DNA of 64,000 nucleotides, taken from contig CP110631.1 of NCBI GenBank assembly GCA_026210745.1, positions 3,162,001-3,226,000 on the forward strand, written 5' to 3'. Positions 20,325 to 30,056 of this stretch are shown here, piece by piece. The first letter of the stretch is position 1, and each line of letters starts with the position of its first letter. The notes under the pieces are model-generated. The model saw only the letters and a list, made by a program, of their open reading frames with translations, did not search any database and was not told the DNA's origin. The translations under genes and the position numbers were made by a program. This stretch comes from Exobasidium rhododendri. Its lineage: Eukaryota > Basidiomycota > Exobasidiomycetes > Exobasidiales > Exobasidiaceae.

Positions 20325-22727
20325 ATGGCAGCGAGCGGGAGCACTAGTATTGCCAGGAATCACCATCCATATCGACTGGAGGTGCAAGAAATAACGCCTG
20401 TCTCTGTGTCGATCTTGTGGTCATTACGGCCGCCTCCCTTGAGTGCAATTCCTCGCAATTTCTTTCGACAGCAAAAGCAACAAGCATCCGCTCCCCACCA
20501 TCAAGCAACCCTTTCTAACGGCAGCTCAACTTCCTCTTCCTCACAGCTTGCCAAAACGCCTTTGATTCGAGCGGCAAATGAACAGGGAGGGACTTCGACA
20601 AAGAATGCGAATCGTAAAGCGAATAAGATCACGCTACGAAATACCAGCCCAAGCAAGCGAGGTCGTCTTGCCAAGCAGAGTCAAATGGCGCCTAATCAAG
20701 GTGCAGAGAGTGAAGACTGGCCTTCAGATGATGGTGCAACTGCAGTAGACGAAGACGAAGTGAGAGAAGACGATTATGTCGATCATGAGAGGACATTGGA
20801 TAATGAAGGTGCACGAATGCATCAAGATGACTATTCTGAAGCCTCCGATGATGGAGCAGTCTCGGCAAAGTTTTTTGATAGTGGTATAAGTGTGTGTGTA
20901 AATGGGGTTCCTTGGAGTCAGGTGGTCATGGGGGATCGTGGCACGGATGAAGCCTTTGTTGTCGTCTATGGGCTATTGCCGTCGCGAGACTATGAGCTCT
21001 TGTTCAGTGTGGAAGGAAAGCAGCAACAGAGCCAGACACTTGCGCTCTATACGAAACCAGCAGAAAAGGAAGAGATTATACCATCCAGCACCACCTCGCC
21101 AATTGTCGTTGTGGAACAGCCACCTCGTAACGTGCCAGTAACAGCTACTGGCGTTCAAGCATCTAATAGTCTTCGAACTCACACACCGCCTATGCAAGAC
21201 ACGGACGCTAACCCTTTAGAATTGCCGTCTGAACAAGGCATCACCTCTTTGAATGCTGCTGGTGTGAGTGGAGGATCGGCGACTGTTCCATCAACTTCAA
21301 ACATACAAGCGTCTCTGCGTCGGGCAAGAAAAGACGCATCGAGAGCAGAATCGGCACTACGAAGTGAAATCGAGGCTATCAAGCGTGGGCTGGAAAGGAT
21401 GAGTGATGTAGACCATCGAAGCAAGCAAAAAGTCTTGGCATTACAGGAAAGTATCAGACAGGCTACCCTACACACCAAAGAGATAGATGAAGAAGCGATA
21501 CTGATCGAAAGTGAGAGAGAGATGTGGAAAGGACGAGAAAGAGAAAGGGCGGCAGAAGCGGGGGAAATACAGAAGAGGGTGGAGGAGCGTCTGCGAGAGG
21601 GCGATGCCAAAATTAAGAAGGATAACGATGAGATCGAGTTGGTAGAAAGAGAGCTGCAGTCAGTGACGAAAGTCTTAGAAGAAAAGCGATCGAGGAGAGA
21701 TAGGTTGCAGAAGGAAAAAATGGCAGAGGTGGAGCTTGAGCTGCAAAGAATCGAAGTGGAAATTGAAAGCTTGCTGCAACCCTCGACTGTTCAGCCATCG
21801 GATTACTATCACAATTACGGAAACGTGCCTTTACAAGGCCAGCCAAATGCTTCGTTCATACCTGCTCCATTATTCAATCGAGGTAGTAAAGCACGAGGAG
21901 GGGGTGGGGTGCGAGGAGGTAATAGAGCAGCTTCAAATCCCATTCCCAGTGGACCTCATCGAAGGAACAACCAAACTCGACAGCGAGGTCAAGGACAACC
22001 GGTCCACTCTTCTACAAGCGATGATATGGTCTATGATCTACAGGGGTCTGCCTCCTCTTCTACCCATGGCTCCGTGCTCAATCCGAACAATCCGGAATTC
22101 GTTCCAGCGTATTCTTCGCCCAACATAACCAAACCGACTTCACTATCTATTGCAGATCAGTCACCATCGGCGAACTCGCGCTTTGCTTTTTCTTCGACAC
22201 CGTTCTACAACCATGTCGACTTTGACGCTGAGAGCAGAAGCTCACTGGGTCATGCAAGCCTCAGTCCTCGAGTCAACACTCTAGCAGTGAATTCAGCGAT
22301 GAGCACAAACAGTCCTTGGTCTAGCAATGCACCCAATGCCACTTCCACGTGGTCCTCTGCTATCGCATCTTCATCACCCACACTGAATCACGATGTCTGG
22401 AAGTCTTCAAATGCAGTCTCTTCCAGCCTTGCAAAAACAAACAACAACACTACTAGTGCCGCTCCATTCGCTTTCCATTCCTCTTCCTCCCCGCTACATA
22501 ACAAGACTTCCGTCCCATTTGGACTTGATGTGTCGTCACTGCGAGGCGGCACAAGTCCAGCCTTTGCTGTCGGTAATCGAGCGATGGAAGACAAGGCGCC
22601 TTCATCGTTTCCAAGGTCATCCATTGACGGTGAAATCACAACTGATCGATTGGAAGGCAATTCGAACAATGCGATGCAGCCTTCAATGACCTTTGCGAGT
22701 CTTGATTCGCCTCGGCCAGAAGATTAG
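20325..22727 (+). CDS. Coiled-coil protein with FN3-like N-terminus
   Basis: Single exon, 800 aa from the first true ATG (MAASGSTSIARN). Residues ~12-245 look like a split fibronectin-III-type sandwich: YRLEVQEITPVSVSILWSL at the start and ISVCVNGVPWSQVV, FVVVYGLLPSRDYELLFSV later, separated by a long acidic and basic insert with KKANRKANK-like runs. Residues ~330-490 are heptad-rich and highly charged (ALRSEIEAIKRGLERM, EEKRSRRDRLQKEKMAEVEL), a long coiled coil. The remaining 300 residues are Ser/Asn/Pro-rich, with a short RGG-like patch (GSKARGGGGVRGGNR). I do not recognise a named orthologue. The layout suggests a cytoplasmic scaffold or RNA-associated protein; this is inference. It is divergent from UXS1. 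Confidence 0.75.
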   Translation: MAASGSTSIARNHHPYRLEVQEITPVSVSILWSLRPPPLSAIPRNFFRQQKQQASAPHHQATLSNGSSTSSSSQLAKTPLIRAANEQGGTSTKNANRKANKITLRNTSPSKRGRLAKQSQMAPNQGAESEDWPSDDGATAVDEDEVREDDYVDHERTLDNEGARMHQDDYSEASDDGAVSAKFFDSGISVCVNGVPWSQVVMGDRGTDEAFVVVYGLLPSRDYELLFSVEGKQQQSQTLALYTKPAEKEEIIPSSTTSPIVVVEQPPRNVPVTATGVQASNSLRTHTPPMQDTDANPLELPSEQGITSLNAAGVSGGSATVPSTSNIQASLRRARKDASRAESALRSEIEAIKRGLERMSDVDHRSKQKVLALQESIRQATLHTKEIDEEAILIESEREMWKGRERERAAEAGEIQKRVEERLREGDAKIKKDNDEIELVERELQSVTKVLEEKRSRRDRLQKEKMAEVELELQRIEVEIESLLQPSTVQPSDYYHNYGNVPLQGQPNASFIPAPLFNRGSKARGGGGVRGGNRAASNPIPSGPHRRNNQTRQRGQGQPVHSSTSDDMVYDLQGSASSSTHGSVLNPNNPEFVPAYSSPNITKPTSLSIADQSPSANSRFAFSSTPFYNHVDFDAESRSSLGHASLSPRVNTLAVNSAMSTNSPWSSNAPNATSTWSSAIASSSPTLNHDVWKSSNAVSSSLAKTNNNTTSAAPFAFHSSSSPLHNKTSVPFGLDVSSLRGGTSPAFAVGNRAMEDKAPSSFPRSSIDGEITTDRLEGNSNNAMQPSMTFASLDSPRPED

Positions 22728-23210
22728 AAAAGGACTGTCTCTTTCTCCTTTCCCTTACCACTCCTTCAGTCTTCCTTGCACTTGTATTTTATCATATCAC
22801 ATAGGTCTCTTCCTTTCTGGTCTTCGCTGTGGCGCTTAATATGATCGCGATAATCTGAGCGATTAGACTCCCTTTTTACTGCCGTGGGAAGTGACTTTAC
22901 CAAAGTCGAGTGCGTGAAGTGACGAGAAAAGAGAGAAGAATTGGGGAGTGTAGAAAACACGTGGCTCTGAGTGGGGCTGCTAGCGGGTAAGTCGAGGACT
23001 TTAAGCATGTTGGATCCTTTCAATTAGTGCTCAAGCGATAACGCGCATATCAAAGCCTGGGACTATACCAGAAAGAAGCGTTCTACCCCATCTTCTCGAA
23101 TTCTTGATTGTGAGAAAAAAGAAATCTTCCCATATCTCACCCTACACTTCTTCTCAAACTCACATCCCCCTTTTCCCACCTCGGAAACACCCTCAGTAGT
23201 CCTTTGCATC
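22728..23210. other. Intergenic, carrier-gene promoter
   Basis: Between two plus-strand genes. No coding frame of substance. Pyrimidine-rich leader (cccctttttcccacc-like) directly precedes the carrier ATG. Confidence 0.55.
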
Positions 23211-24493
23211 ATGGCGCCGCAACAAAAGGGCTTTTCATGGTCTAATATCGGCGTGGGGGCCGTCATGAACATGTTTGAGGTGAGTCTTTGCAGCCTAGGA
23301 CGCAGCCTTTCAGGGTGGTGATGCAGTCTGAACTCATCTACGCCAAACGTAACATCTTCTCAAAGGTAACAACTCTAGGCCAGCCTCTTGAGGTTGTCAA
23401 GACACAGATGGCGTCCAATCGAAAGCAGACAATGGCTCAGGCTCTCAAGACTGTCGCTTCAAGGGGAGGAATTTTAGGTTTCTATCAAGGACTAATCCCA
23501 TGGGTGAGTACTCGGCCTATTCTTACACGAGATGCTACTGAGGATCAATCATTCTCACTTTAAAATACCTCTCTTTTCTGATTCTCAAGGCTTGGATTGA
23601 AGCGTCTACCAAAGGAGGAGTATTGCTTTTCACAGCGGCAGAGATTGAAAAGAAAGCGAAGACGTACGGCGTCAGTGCGGGCACTGCTGGTCTTTTGGGG
23701 GGAATGGGCGGTGGTATCGCACAGGCTTATGCAACCATGGGTAGGTACAAGGCAATCATAGATCAGCTGTTCTTGCTCTTGCTGATCATGCTCTACTTTC
23801 TCCTGTCGGCAATTTCCAGGTTTCTGTACCTGCATGAAGACGGCTGAAATTACACGGCACAAGCAAGCTGAAGCTGGTATCAAGCCTCCCAGTACCTTTC
23901 AAGTGTTCGCCGACATTTACCGTCGGGAGGGAATCGCTGGAATCAACAAGGGTGTGAATGCCGTTGCGGTTCGTCAATGCACCAATTGGGGTAGCAGGTG
24001 AGCGCGCAGCAATGAATACAGGACGGCCGAAATACGCCTGTACTGAACCAATTTTGTGCCGTTTTTCCCTCCCTCGCCCCTCCCTCTTAGAATGGGTTTC
24101 GCAAGATTGGCAGAGACGCCCGTTCGAGCGATGAGCGGTAAGAGTGAAAAGGATAAGCTAGGACCAATGGAGAGGATTCTTTGCAGTTCAATCGGTGGAG
24201 CGCTTGGATGCTGGAATCAGCCAATCGAAGTTGTCCGGGTCGAGATGCAATCCATGGCAAAGGCAGAACCAGGAACGAATAGACCAGCAAAATTGACGAT
24301 TGGAAATACTCTGAATTACGTCTACAAGGAAAACGGAATAAAGGGCCTGTACCGAGGTGTGCAGCCCCGTATAGCATTGGGAATCTGGCAGACCATCTGC
24401 ATGGTGTCATTCGCCGATTACGTCCGTGAAGCCTTGAACAAATCAGTCGTGGCTGCCGAAACTACGATCAAAGAGGTCAAGACCAACGCATAA
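23211..24493 (+). CDS. YHM2: Mitochondrial citrate/oxoglutarate carrier (YHM2 type)
   Basis: Mitochondrial carrier family protein exchanging citrate and 2-oxoglutarate across the inner membrane. Five exons: 23211-23279, 23366-23503, 23590-23740, 23820-23997, 24091-24493. All introns are 79-93 bp GT-AG with preserved phase. Predicted 312 aa; yeast Yhm2 is 314. Three carrier repeats are visible: [18 protein letters not shown], then the atypical second repeat with [16 protein letters not shown] and [20 protein letters not shown], then [16 protein letters not shown] with [17 protein letters not shown]. The Cys-rich FCTCMKT and TNWGSR phrases are diagnostic of Yhm2 rather than of other carriers. 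The ATG giving [10 protein letters not shown] starts directly after a pyrimidine-rich leader. Very secure. Confidence 0.94.
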
Positions 24494-24616
24494 CATACGA
24501 ATACTCACGATCTTTAACGAAGCTTGACACATTGTAGGGCATTGTAGAATGTCCCATTTTTTTAGTCTGTTATTTCAGGGAGCCCGTTCACCTTCTTCTC
24601 CACAGCAAAATATGAT

Positions 24617-24633
24617 TATATATATATATATAT
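24617..24633. repeat. (TA)n dinucleotide repeat
   Basis: Pure TA microsatellite of about eight units in the short intergenic stretch between YHM2 and the convergent orphan gene. Confidence 0.9.
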
Positions 24634-24664
24634 CAGTGTCTTACCTTGTCCCCAATTCTCTGTC

Positions 24665-26353
24665 CTAGGTTGACGTCATGTCGAGCGCTCTTTGGTTCGT
24701 GAGAAAGCGAGGGGGGGCGTCGAAATGGAGGACGTGGCTAAGATCGGCCACTTTGAACTTGTTAAAAGTGCGCTTGTCTTTCTCAATCGAGTATTCCGCT
24801 ACTGTTTGATGATCGACCACCTTTGCTTCCAGCAGGACTTTGCCTCTGGCCCACTCTTCGACGTGTTGACCTTGAAGGAAGCGTGCGTATTTTGATTGCT
24901 TGGTGTGGTGTACGATTGCTGTGAGACAAGTGGCCTCACTGCAGATCACCGTACCGTCGAGAAGGTGGAGTTCGCGAGGGACTCGCTCTGAAGCTGTGAG
25001 CAATAAGGGCAGGAGTATGTTGGAGTGTGCCCATTTCAAGTCGATCTGTCGCTGGTCGCTCGTCACGCTGTTGCTATCCGACACGCTGCCAGTCGCCACC
25101 CACAGACAGAATTGAGGGATCGGCAGGCTATCCAGCAAGTGCTCTATCGTCGTGCCGTTCCGAATCGCCAATCGAATAAGGAAGATGAGCACACACGGGT
25201 GACCACAAGAGACGATGATTCTGCAAAGCAGATTCGCTTGACGAGTGTATTTCACTGGTCTGGGACACAATTTGTCGAAATCGCAAACATACGTCCCTGG
25301 CTTCTTGTCGCCTTTCTCATTACTCGTCATGTGTCGAAGCAAGCGAACGAGGACCATCAGCAATACCTTCTGAAAGCTCTCCTTGCCTTGCTCGTCGTTC
25401 TTGTCATACTTGTTGGATAATCGTTGCATCTTCTCCATCGTTGTTCTATCGTTGACCTGGCCAATGTTGAGAGTACAATCGATGGACATTGCTCTGATGG
25501 CCTGCTTCTCAAGATAAAGCGAATATCGGTGCTTCGACTTCACATCAGGATCGTAGGCAAGTACCTTGACTTTATTTAAGATGCACACCGTAGCCTCGCT
25601 GTCCTTTTTCGTCTGCTGTTGTGCGATGGTGAATTGCGAGATGGGAAAGTTCCTCCGTGGCTTGCGACTCATGGTTTCAGTAGTGACAGTATTCATAGCA
25701 ATAGTGTGGTCATTGTCCATCTGCCGTAGGAGCATATCCAATTCAGCAGAGAGGGACGTACCTGACTCCAATCGAGCTTCAGGGATTTCCTCTTCAGGTG
25801 TCACGTAACCACTTTCTACACTGCCTTCGCTTCGAGATGATATCTCTACTTCGGAACCCTGTGTCACCGTCGTACTCTCTTGCATCGACTGAAGTATCAA
25901 GGACGCAACTGGCTCCAACATACTCTCGACGTGCTCCTGAATGTCTCTTCTGATCAGGTCATACTCTTCTGCCGGTTGATAGGTGACGGTCCATTCTATG
26001 TAGTGTGGTAGCTCGAGGCCAAGGAAGAACAACATTCCTTGGCAGCTCACCCGGTACAGCTGTCTTCCACAGTCTTTCAAGACCGGCTCAATATACAGAC
26101 TAAGACGATCTAACATTCCTTGCTCAATGCCATTGAATCTGCTAGGTTCCGTCCGGAGTAGCACATCGTAGCTTATATAGGCAATATTGACCAGTATTGG
26201 ACGGGGAACTATATTGTCAATGTTGTTTGCTAGCACGAGAGCGGCCTGGCGGTCGAGGTAGATCTCGGTGTAGTCTGAACACGGTATGACATAGGTGACA
26301 AGTTGTACTTGTACTACTTTGGCCGGTGGGGCTACGAGAAAGGCGGTCATCAT
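24665..26353 (-). CDS. Hypothetical protein, unrecognised
   Basis: Single exon, 562 aa, first ATG giving MMTAFLVAPPAKVVQVQL. No family recognised. The N-terminal ~165 residues read like a folded alpha/beta domain (VTYVIPCSDYTEIYLDRQ, ILVNIAYISYDVLLRT, HYIEWTVTYQPAEEYDLIRR). An acidic low-complexity linker follows (VEISSRSEGSVESGYVTPEE, residues ~170-205). A basic central region (MSRKPRRNFPISQF) leads to a helical C-terminal half (KESFQKVLLMVLVRLLRHM, LLCRIIVSCGHPCVLIFLIR). There are scattered Cys but no regular zinc motif. No signal peptide; one mildly hydrophobic helix near residue 375 could be buried rather than membrane-spanning. Length and continuous frame make it a real gene; function unknown. 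Divergent from MDM10. Confidence 0.65.
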   Translation of the reverse strand: MMTAFLVAPPAKVVQVQLVTYVIPCSDYTEIYLDRQAALVLANNIDNIVPRPILVNIAYISYDVLLRTEPSRFNGIEQGMLDRLSLYIEPVLKDCGRQLYRVSCQGMLFFLGLELPHYIEWTVTYQPAEEYDLIRRDIQEHVESMLEPVASLILQSMQESTTVTQGSEVEISSRSEGSVESGYVTPEEEIPEARLESGTSLSAELDMLLRQMDNDHTIAMNTVTTETMSRKPRRNFPISQFTIAQQQTKKDSEATVCILNKVKVLAYDPDVKSKHRYSLYLEKQAIRAMSIDCTLNIGQVNDRTTMEKMQRLSNKYDKNDEQGKESFQKVLLMVLVRLLRHMTSNEKGDKKPGTYVCDFDKLCPRPVKYTRQANLLCRIIVSCGHPCVLIFLIRLAIRNGTTIEHLLDSLPIPQFCLWVATGSVSDSNSVTSDQRQIDLKWAHSNILLPLLLTASERVPRELHLLDGTVICSEATCLTAIVHHTKQSKYARFLQGQHVEEWARGKVLLEAKVVDHQTVAEYSIEKDKRTFNKFKVADLSHVLHFDAPPRFLTNQRALDMTST

Positions 26354-26717
26354 CACTTCCTTTTCGCGGACAAAGCGATGGTGTAATACATCGCTACGAC
26401 GACATCTTCATTTGCCCCTTCGATGTGCATCCCATCATTCGGACCCTTTTCTCCTCTTTCCTCTCCTTCATAGTGGACAGTGAGAAAGGCTTCGCGGATG
26501 TTAAAATTGGCTCTCATGCAGGGTGTTGTGGTTTGCTCGCCTTTTCAGGATTGGAAAAAGAAAAGGAAAGGGAGAAAGACGCGCCTAGCAGACCAACACA
26601 CGTATAGATATCGTCCTCGACCCGCGATTAAAGTTTGGCGCTTCTTCCATCTGAGTAGGGTGTTCCTTCTCCTTTCATCCGTTGCGCTCATACACATCAC
26701 CAATCTTCGCTCCGGCG
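26354..26717. other. Divergent promoter region upstream of MDM10
   Basis: 364 bp between the divergent orphan and MDM10 starts. Nothing gene-like. Probably holds both promoters. Confidence 0.55.
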
Positions 26718-28499
26718 ATGCATGACTTTGTGTCACATGTACTGCGAAAGTACTATGCGCAGACCGACTGGAACCCATACAACTCGTACCTCCACCTGAC
26801 CTCCTCGTCACATTCCGTCTTGGACTTTGCCATTCCTACCGGTGTCTCTCTTTCCATCTCTGCTTCACCTTCACCACCTTTCCTCACCACTCATCGACTT
26901 CGAGCTCTTCCAATTCTATCCGGAGCTCTAGGCTATATCTTTGCGTCCATCGAAGATGATGATGGAAATGCAAAGAGTCTCGATATTGGAGGAGATAGCA
27001 AAGAGATTCGCTTCAAAGATGTCGTGGAGAGGTTTAGGATCATCGAGACACCTTGGAAACCCACTGGAAAAGAAGAGGTATTCCAAGGAGGAAAGAGGGT
27101 AGATCGAAGAGACTACCTGCTATACGGGTGCATGCATATACCTTCAGCTCGAGTCGATGCTCTGTTTACTACAAGGCTCTCCCCCACTTGGCAACTACTG
27201 ATGACAGCTATTTCCATGCCGCCTCGTCCCTCAAGGCCTTCCTCTCATACCCATGGACTCTCAGAGAAGTCGTCAGATCCAAGTGTGAGTACTACAGCAA
27301 GTCAGACAGCAAGTGTAAGTGGCCTTCTGCCAGGTGCTACGAACTTGCAAATAAATCTACAAAGAGACACCGGTCGATGGTTCAGTGAATATAGCTATTC
27401 GGTTGACGATGGCTTGCTTGGCTTCAGGGTATTGCACAACCTAGGCCACGTAGGACTTCAGAATGAAGCCTTGAATGCTACTGGCTCAACTTTTCCCGAA
27501 GAACGCGGGAAGAAGGAGGAAAGGGTAGATGAAGAAAATGCACTGGACAGTGTCGTTGGTGGGGGTCTTCAGGGTCGCTTCACTGTGGGCGCAGAAGTAT
27601 TCTTTAGTCCTTTGGAAAAGAGTGCGGGAGTATCGACTGGTGTTCGATTCACCACTCTTCCCGACAACACAGTACCGCTCACATCAGGATCCTTCACCAC
27701 AACAAACGGTCTCATAATGACTGATCCGCAATCTCAACTTACACAACCGCCTACTACGATTACAGCGACACTGAATCCAATGATGGGTCACCTCAGCACA
27801 GCGTATGCTGCTAGAATGACGAGGGACATCGTCGCATGCTCCCGCTTCGACTTTAATGTTTACTCCTACGACTCCGACTTGACGTTGGGAGCAGAGTACT
27901 GGCTACACTCTACTTCATCCGCTTCGAGCAACAGCAGTGAGGAATCGTCCACAGAACGTATCGAGTCTCATCTAGACACCTCAAAGTTGAGAGCTCCGTT
28001 ACAAAGCGCTGCTGACGCTGATCGAAAGCTTCAGGCAAGAACGGATACTGCTCTGTCTCTTCGTGAAGGTGCGTCACACTCTAAATCCTTGCCGGAAAAG
28101 CATGAAAAAGCTTGGTCGTTGCGGGACGACGACGATTTCGCTGGTCAAGACTTAGTGACGGGCGAGGTCCCTTCAAGGAATGAAGACTTGGTGCCAGGGA
28201 AGGAAGGGGCTGATGTAGTCTCCACGACAAGCAAGTCTACAATGTCGACTCTTGGAGTCATCAAAGCTCGCTTGTCCTCTTCTGGAAATGTGGCGCTGCT
28301 TTGGGAAGGTAGATTGAGGAATTGTCTAGTGAGTGTTGGCATCAAGGCCGATGTCTCTTCAAGCCAAGGGATGGGAAATTTTAGTGCTCGGAAGCCACTT
28401 CGAGGAGTCGGTCTAGACATCGTCTACTTTACTCAAAACAGGCAAGAAGAAGCCGTGCCAAAGAGGACGGAAAGCGTTGACAGGTTTGCCCAGGCGTAA
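26718..28499 (+). CDS. MDM10: Mitochondrial outer-membrane beta-barrel Mdm10 (ERMES)
   Basis: Mdm10 is the beta-barrel subunit of the ER-mitochondria encounter structure (lipid transfer) and also acts with the SAM complex in outer-membrane protein assembly. Single exon, 593 aa, ATG giving MHDFVSHVLRKYYAQTDWNP, then YNSYLHLTSSSHSVLDFAIP and PTGVSLSISASPSPPFLTTH, the conserved Mdm10 opening. Further conserved phrases are GALGYIFASIE, YLLYGCMHIPSARVDALFTT, GRWFSEYSYSVDDGLLGFRV, GAEVFFSPLEKSAGVSTGVR, TATLNPMMGHLSTAYAARM and FNVYSYDSDLTLGAEYWL. The C-terminus has NVALLWEGRLRNCLVSVGIK and RGVGLDIVYFTQ, the final strand. Ser/Asp-rich inserts (residues ~155-210 and ~410-500) make it longer than yeast Mdm10 (493 aa). 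The start ATG matches family N-termini; the longer open frame upstream begins with a non-ATG codon. Confidence 0.93.
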   Translation: MHDFVSHVLRKYYAQTDWNPYNSYLHLTSSSHSVLDFAIPTGVSLSISASPSPPFLTTHRLRALPILSGALGYIFASIEDDDGNAKSLDIGGDSKEIRFKDVVERFRIIETPWKPTGKEEVFQGGKRVDRRDYLLYGCMHIPSARVDALFTTRLSPTWQLLMTAISMPPRPSRPSSHTHGLSEKSSDPSVSTTASQTASVSGLLPGATNLQINLQRDTGRWFSEYSYSVDDGLLGFRVLHNLGHVGLQNEALNATGSTFPEERGKKEERVDEENALDSVVGGGLQGRFTVGAEVFFSPLEKSAGVSTGVRFTTLPDNTVPLTSGSFTTTNGLIMTDPQSQLTQPPTTITATLNPMMGHLSTAYAARMTRDIVACSRFDFNVYSYDSDLTLGAEYWLHSTSSASSNSSEESSTERIESHLDTSKLRAPLQSAADADRKLQARTDTALSLREGASHSKSLPEKHEKAWSLRDDDDFAGQDLVTGEVPSRNEDLVPGKEGADVVSTTSKSTMSTLGVIKARLSSSGNVALLWEGRLRNCLVSVGIKADVSSSQGMGNFSARKPLRGVGLDIVYFTQNRQEEAVPKRTESVDRFAQA

Positions 28500-28528
28500 T
28501 TGCATACAGATACCCACACTGGCGCTCT

Positions 28529-28578
28529 CTTGGACATCTGATAACTTTCTCCTCTTGGACATCTGATAATTTTCTCCT
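28529..28578. repeat. 25-bp tandem duplication (two copies)
   Basis: Two adjacent 25-bp units differing by one base (core CTTGGACATCTGATAA) in the 3' flank of MDM10. Probably a slippage duplication. Confidence 0.85.
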
Positions 28579-28715
28579 CTAGAGCACCAAGACGGCAATT
28601 ATTGCAGCAAAAGCGACGGAGAAGAGAGGCAAGAGGATGTCTTTGTGATGACTCATTGCTCCATCCTTCGGACAGTAAGAGGCAGTGGACAAAGAGGTCA
28701 GCAGAAGTGCTTCTT

Positions 28716-30056
28716 TTATTGCGAGAGCTTTCTCATTACAGGACTCACCGGATTGCCAACAAGCCCGGGAGTAGAGGTCACGCCAGTTGCATCTGCTGCA
28801 GTGACGTTATTGGTAGAGGCAGGAGGTGGAGAAGGAGCAGCGGTAGGTGACGTCTTGTTGCCAGCCTTGTCTTCCACAGAGGGAAGAGAAAGACTACCCG
28901 CAGCTTTCTCGTCCGACAAAGGGAAGGATCGCGGGGGATTTCCTGCACCCGACGGCACGGCTGGCAAGGGAACATGGCTAGCTTTATCCCGCATTTTGCT
29001 CTCGGTCGAAGGAGGTAGATCACTGCTGACGGACTCTTCCTCAAAAGAGGGGGGTGGAGGAGGTGAAGATGGGTCTCCTCCGGCCTTGTTGTCGACTGAC
29101 GGAGCGGAACGATCACCCTCAAAGGCAACTCTCATATCGGAAGGACCAGGTGGAGGAGGAGGAGGAGAAGCACTGGTAACTATACCATCAAAGGATGGAG
29201 TAGTAATGGTGCTAGTCCCACCCTTGACAGATGAAAGAGGAGGGAAAGGAGGACGAGGACGTCTGTCATCTCCAAGAGCATCTTCCATCTTCTTGGCATC
29301 AAGCGCCTTGTTGGCAGCAGAACCTGGCTCCCTAGGCTTAGTTTCCCCTGTGTCATTAGCTTCTAGATCTTCAAAGGCAAAATGAGGAGCAGCATTGTGG
29401 CCTGGACCTTGAAAGGGACTAGACCTGAGGAAATTTGCATCAATTGTGGGAGTAGCCTGTCTAGCCGGATTAAAGTTGTTGCCTGTCGCAATCGGCAAGG
29501 CACCGTTCTGCAATGGGCCATCTTTCTTGACTATAGGAGTATTGAATGGTTTTGGTTGAGGTCCACCGCTATTACTACCGCTGCGCCCGATTGCGGATCC
29601 AGAGTCAGGGGAGGACTGTATAGGTGTCAAAGCCGTGTTTTCTTTGCCTGGAGGAGACGGTCCAGCATGGCTTGCAATGCTATTGTCAACAGCACCTTCT
29701 CTTGAAGAATCGTCTTCACCCGTTTCGTCATAGGATGGTGGTAGAGGGTCTTGTGAGTGCGGGAGAATCGCTTGAGACGATGGAGGCGGGTATGCTGGAG
29801 AGACTGCTTGAGATGAAAGTGGGGTCTGGACTTGGTGACCAGGAACAAGCGGACCGGTCTCTGGGTGGACGAGGTGATTGTACTTAACGTCAGATTGAAC
29901 CAAGTGATGGAGGAAGTTGCTTGCAGGAATGCAATTCTTAGAAGTACTGGTAGAACAATCATCCTGTACATTGGGCAAGAGTCCCATGGGAAGAGGGATC
30001 GCATGAGCAGCACCCAACGAGGCCAGAATTACAGCGGTAGTAGTCGTGACTTTCAT
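28716..30056 (-). CDS. Secreted proline/serine-rich repeat protein
   Basis: Single exon, 446 aa, starting MKVTTTTAVILASLGAAHA, a clean signal peptide with probable cleavage after AHA. The mature protein has a short Cys pair (DDCSTSTSKNCIPAS) and then a long Pro/Ser/Asp-rich body with no globular look. Degenerate repeats of the type P-S-[VF]-[ED]-x-K-A occur in the C-terminal half (APSVDNKAGGD, LPSVEDKAGNK, PLSDEKAAGS), separated by Pro runs such as PPPPPSFEEE. There is no hydrophobic tail, so no GPI anchor. No family recognised; it could be a cell-wall-associated or effector-like protein, which is inference from secretion and composition only. The opposite strand carries long open frames that reflect its biased composition. 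Confidence 0.7.
   Translation of the reverse strand: MKVTTTTAVILASLGAAHAIPLPMGLLPNVQDDCSTSTSKNCIPASNFLHHLVQSDVKYNHLVHPETGPLVPGHQVQTPLSSQAVSPAYPPPSSQAILPHSQDPLPPSYDETGEDDSSREGAVDNSIASHAGPSPPGKENTALTPIQSSPDSGSAIGRSGSNSGGPQPKPFNTPIVKKDGPLQNGALPIATGNNFNPARQATPTIDANFLRSSPFQGPGHNAAPHFAFEDLEANDTGETKPREPGSAANKALDAKKMEDALGDDRRPRPPFPPLSSVKGGTSTITTPSFDGIVTSASPPPPPPGPSDMRVAFEGDRSAPSVDNKAGGDPSSPPPPPSFEEESVSSDLPPSTESKMRDKASHVPLPAVPSGAGNPPRSFPLSDEKAAGSLSLPSVEDKAGNKTSPTAAPSPPPASTNNVTAADATGVTSTPGLVGNPVSPVMRKLSQ

Noticed and set aside
28645-29385. 246-codon plus-strand frame opposite the proline-rich secreted gene
   Set aside because: Gly/Ser-rich mirror of Pro/Ser codons; no signal or domain.
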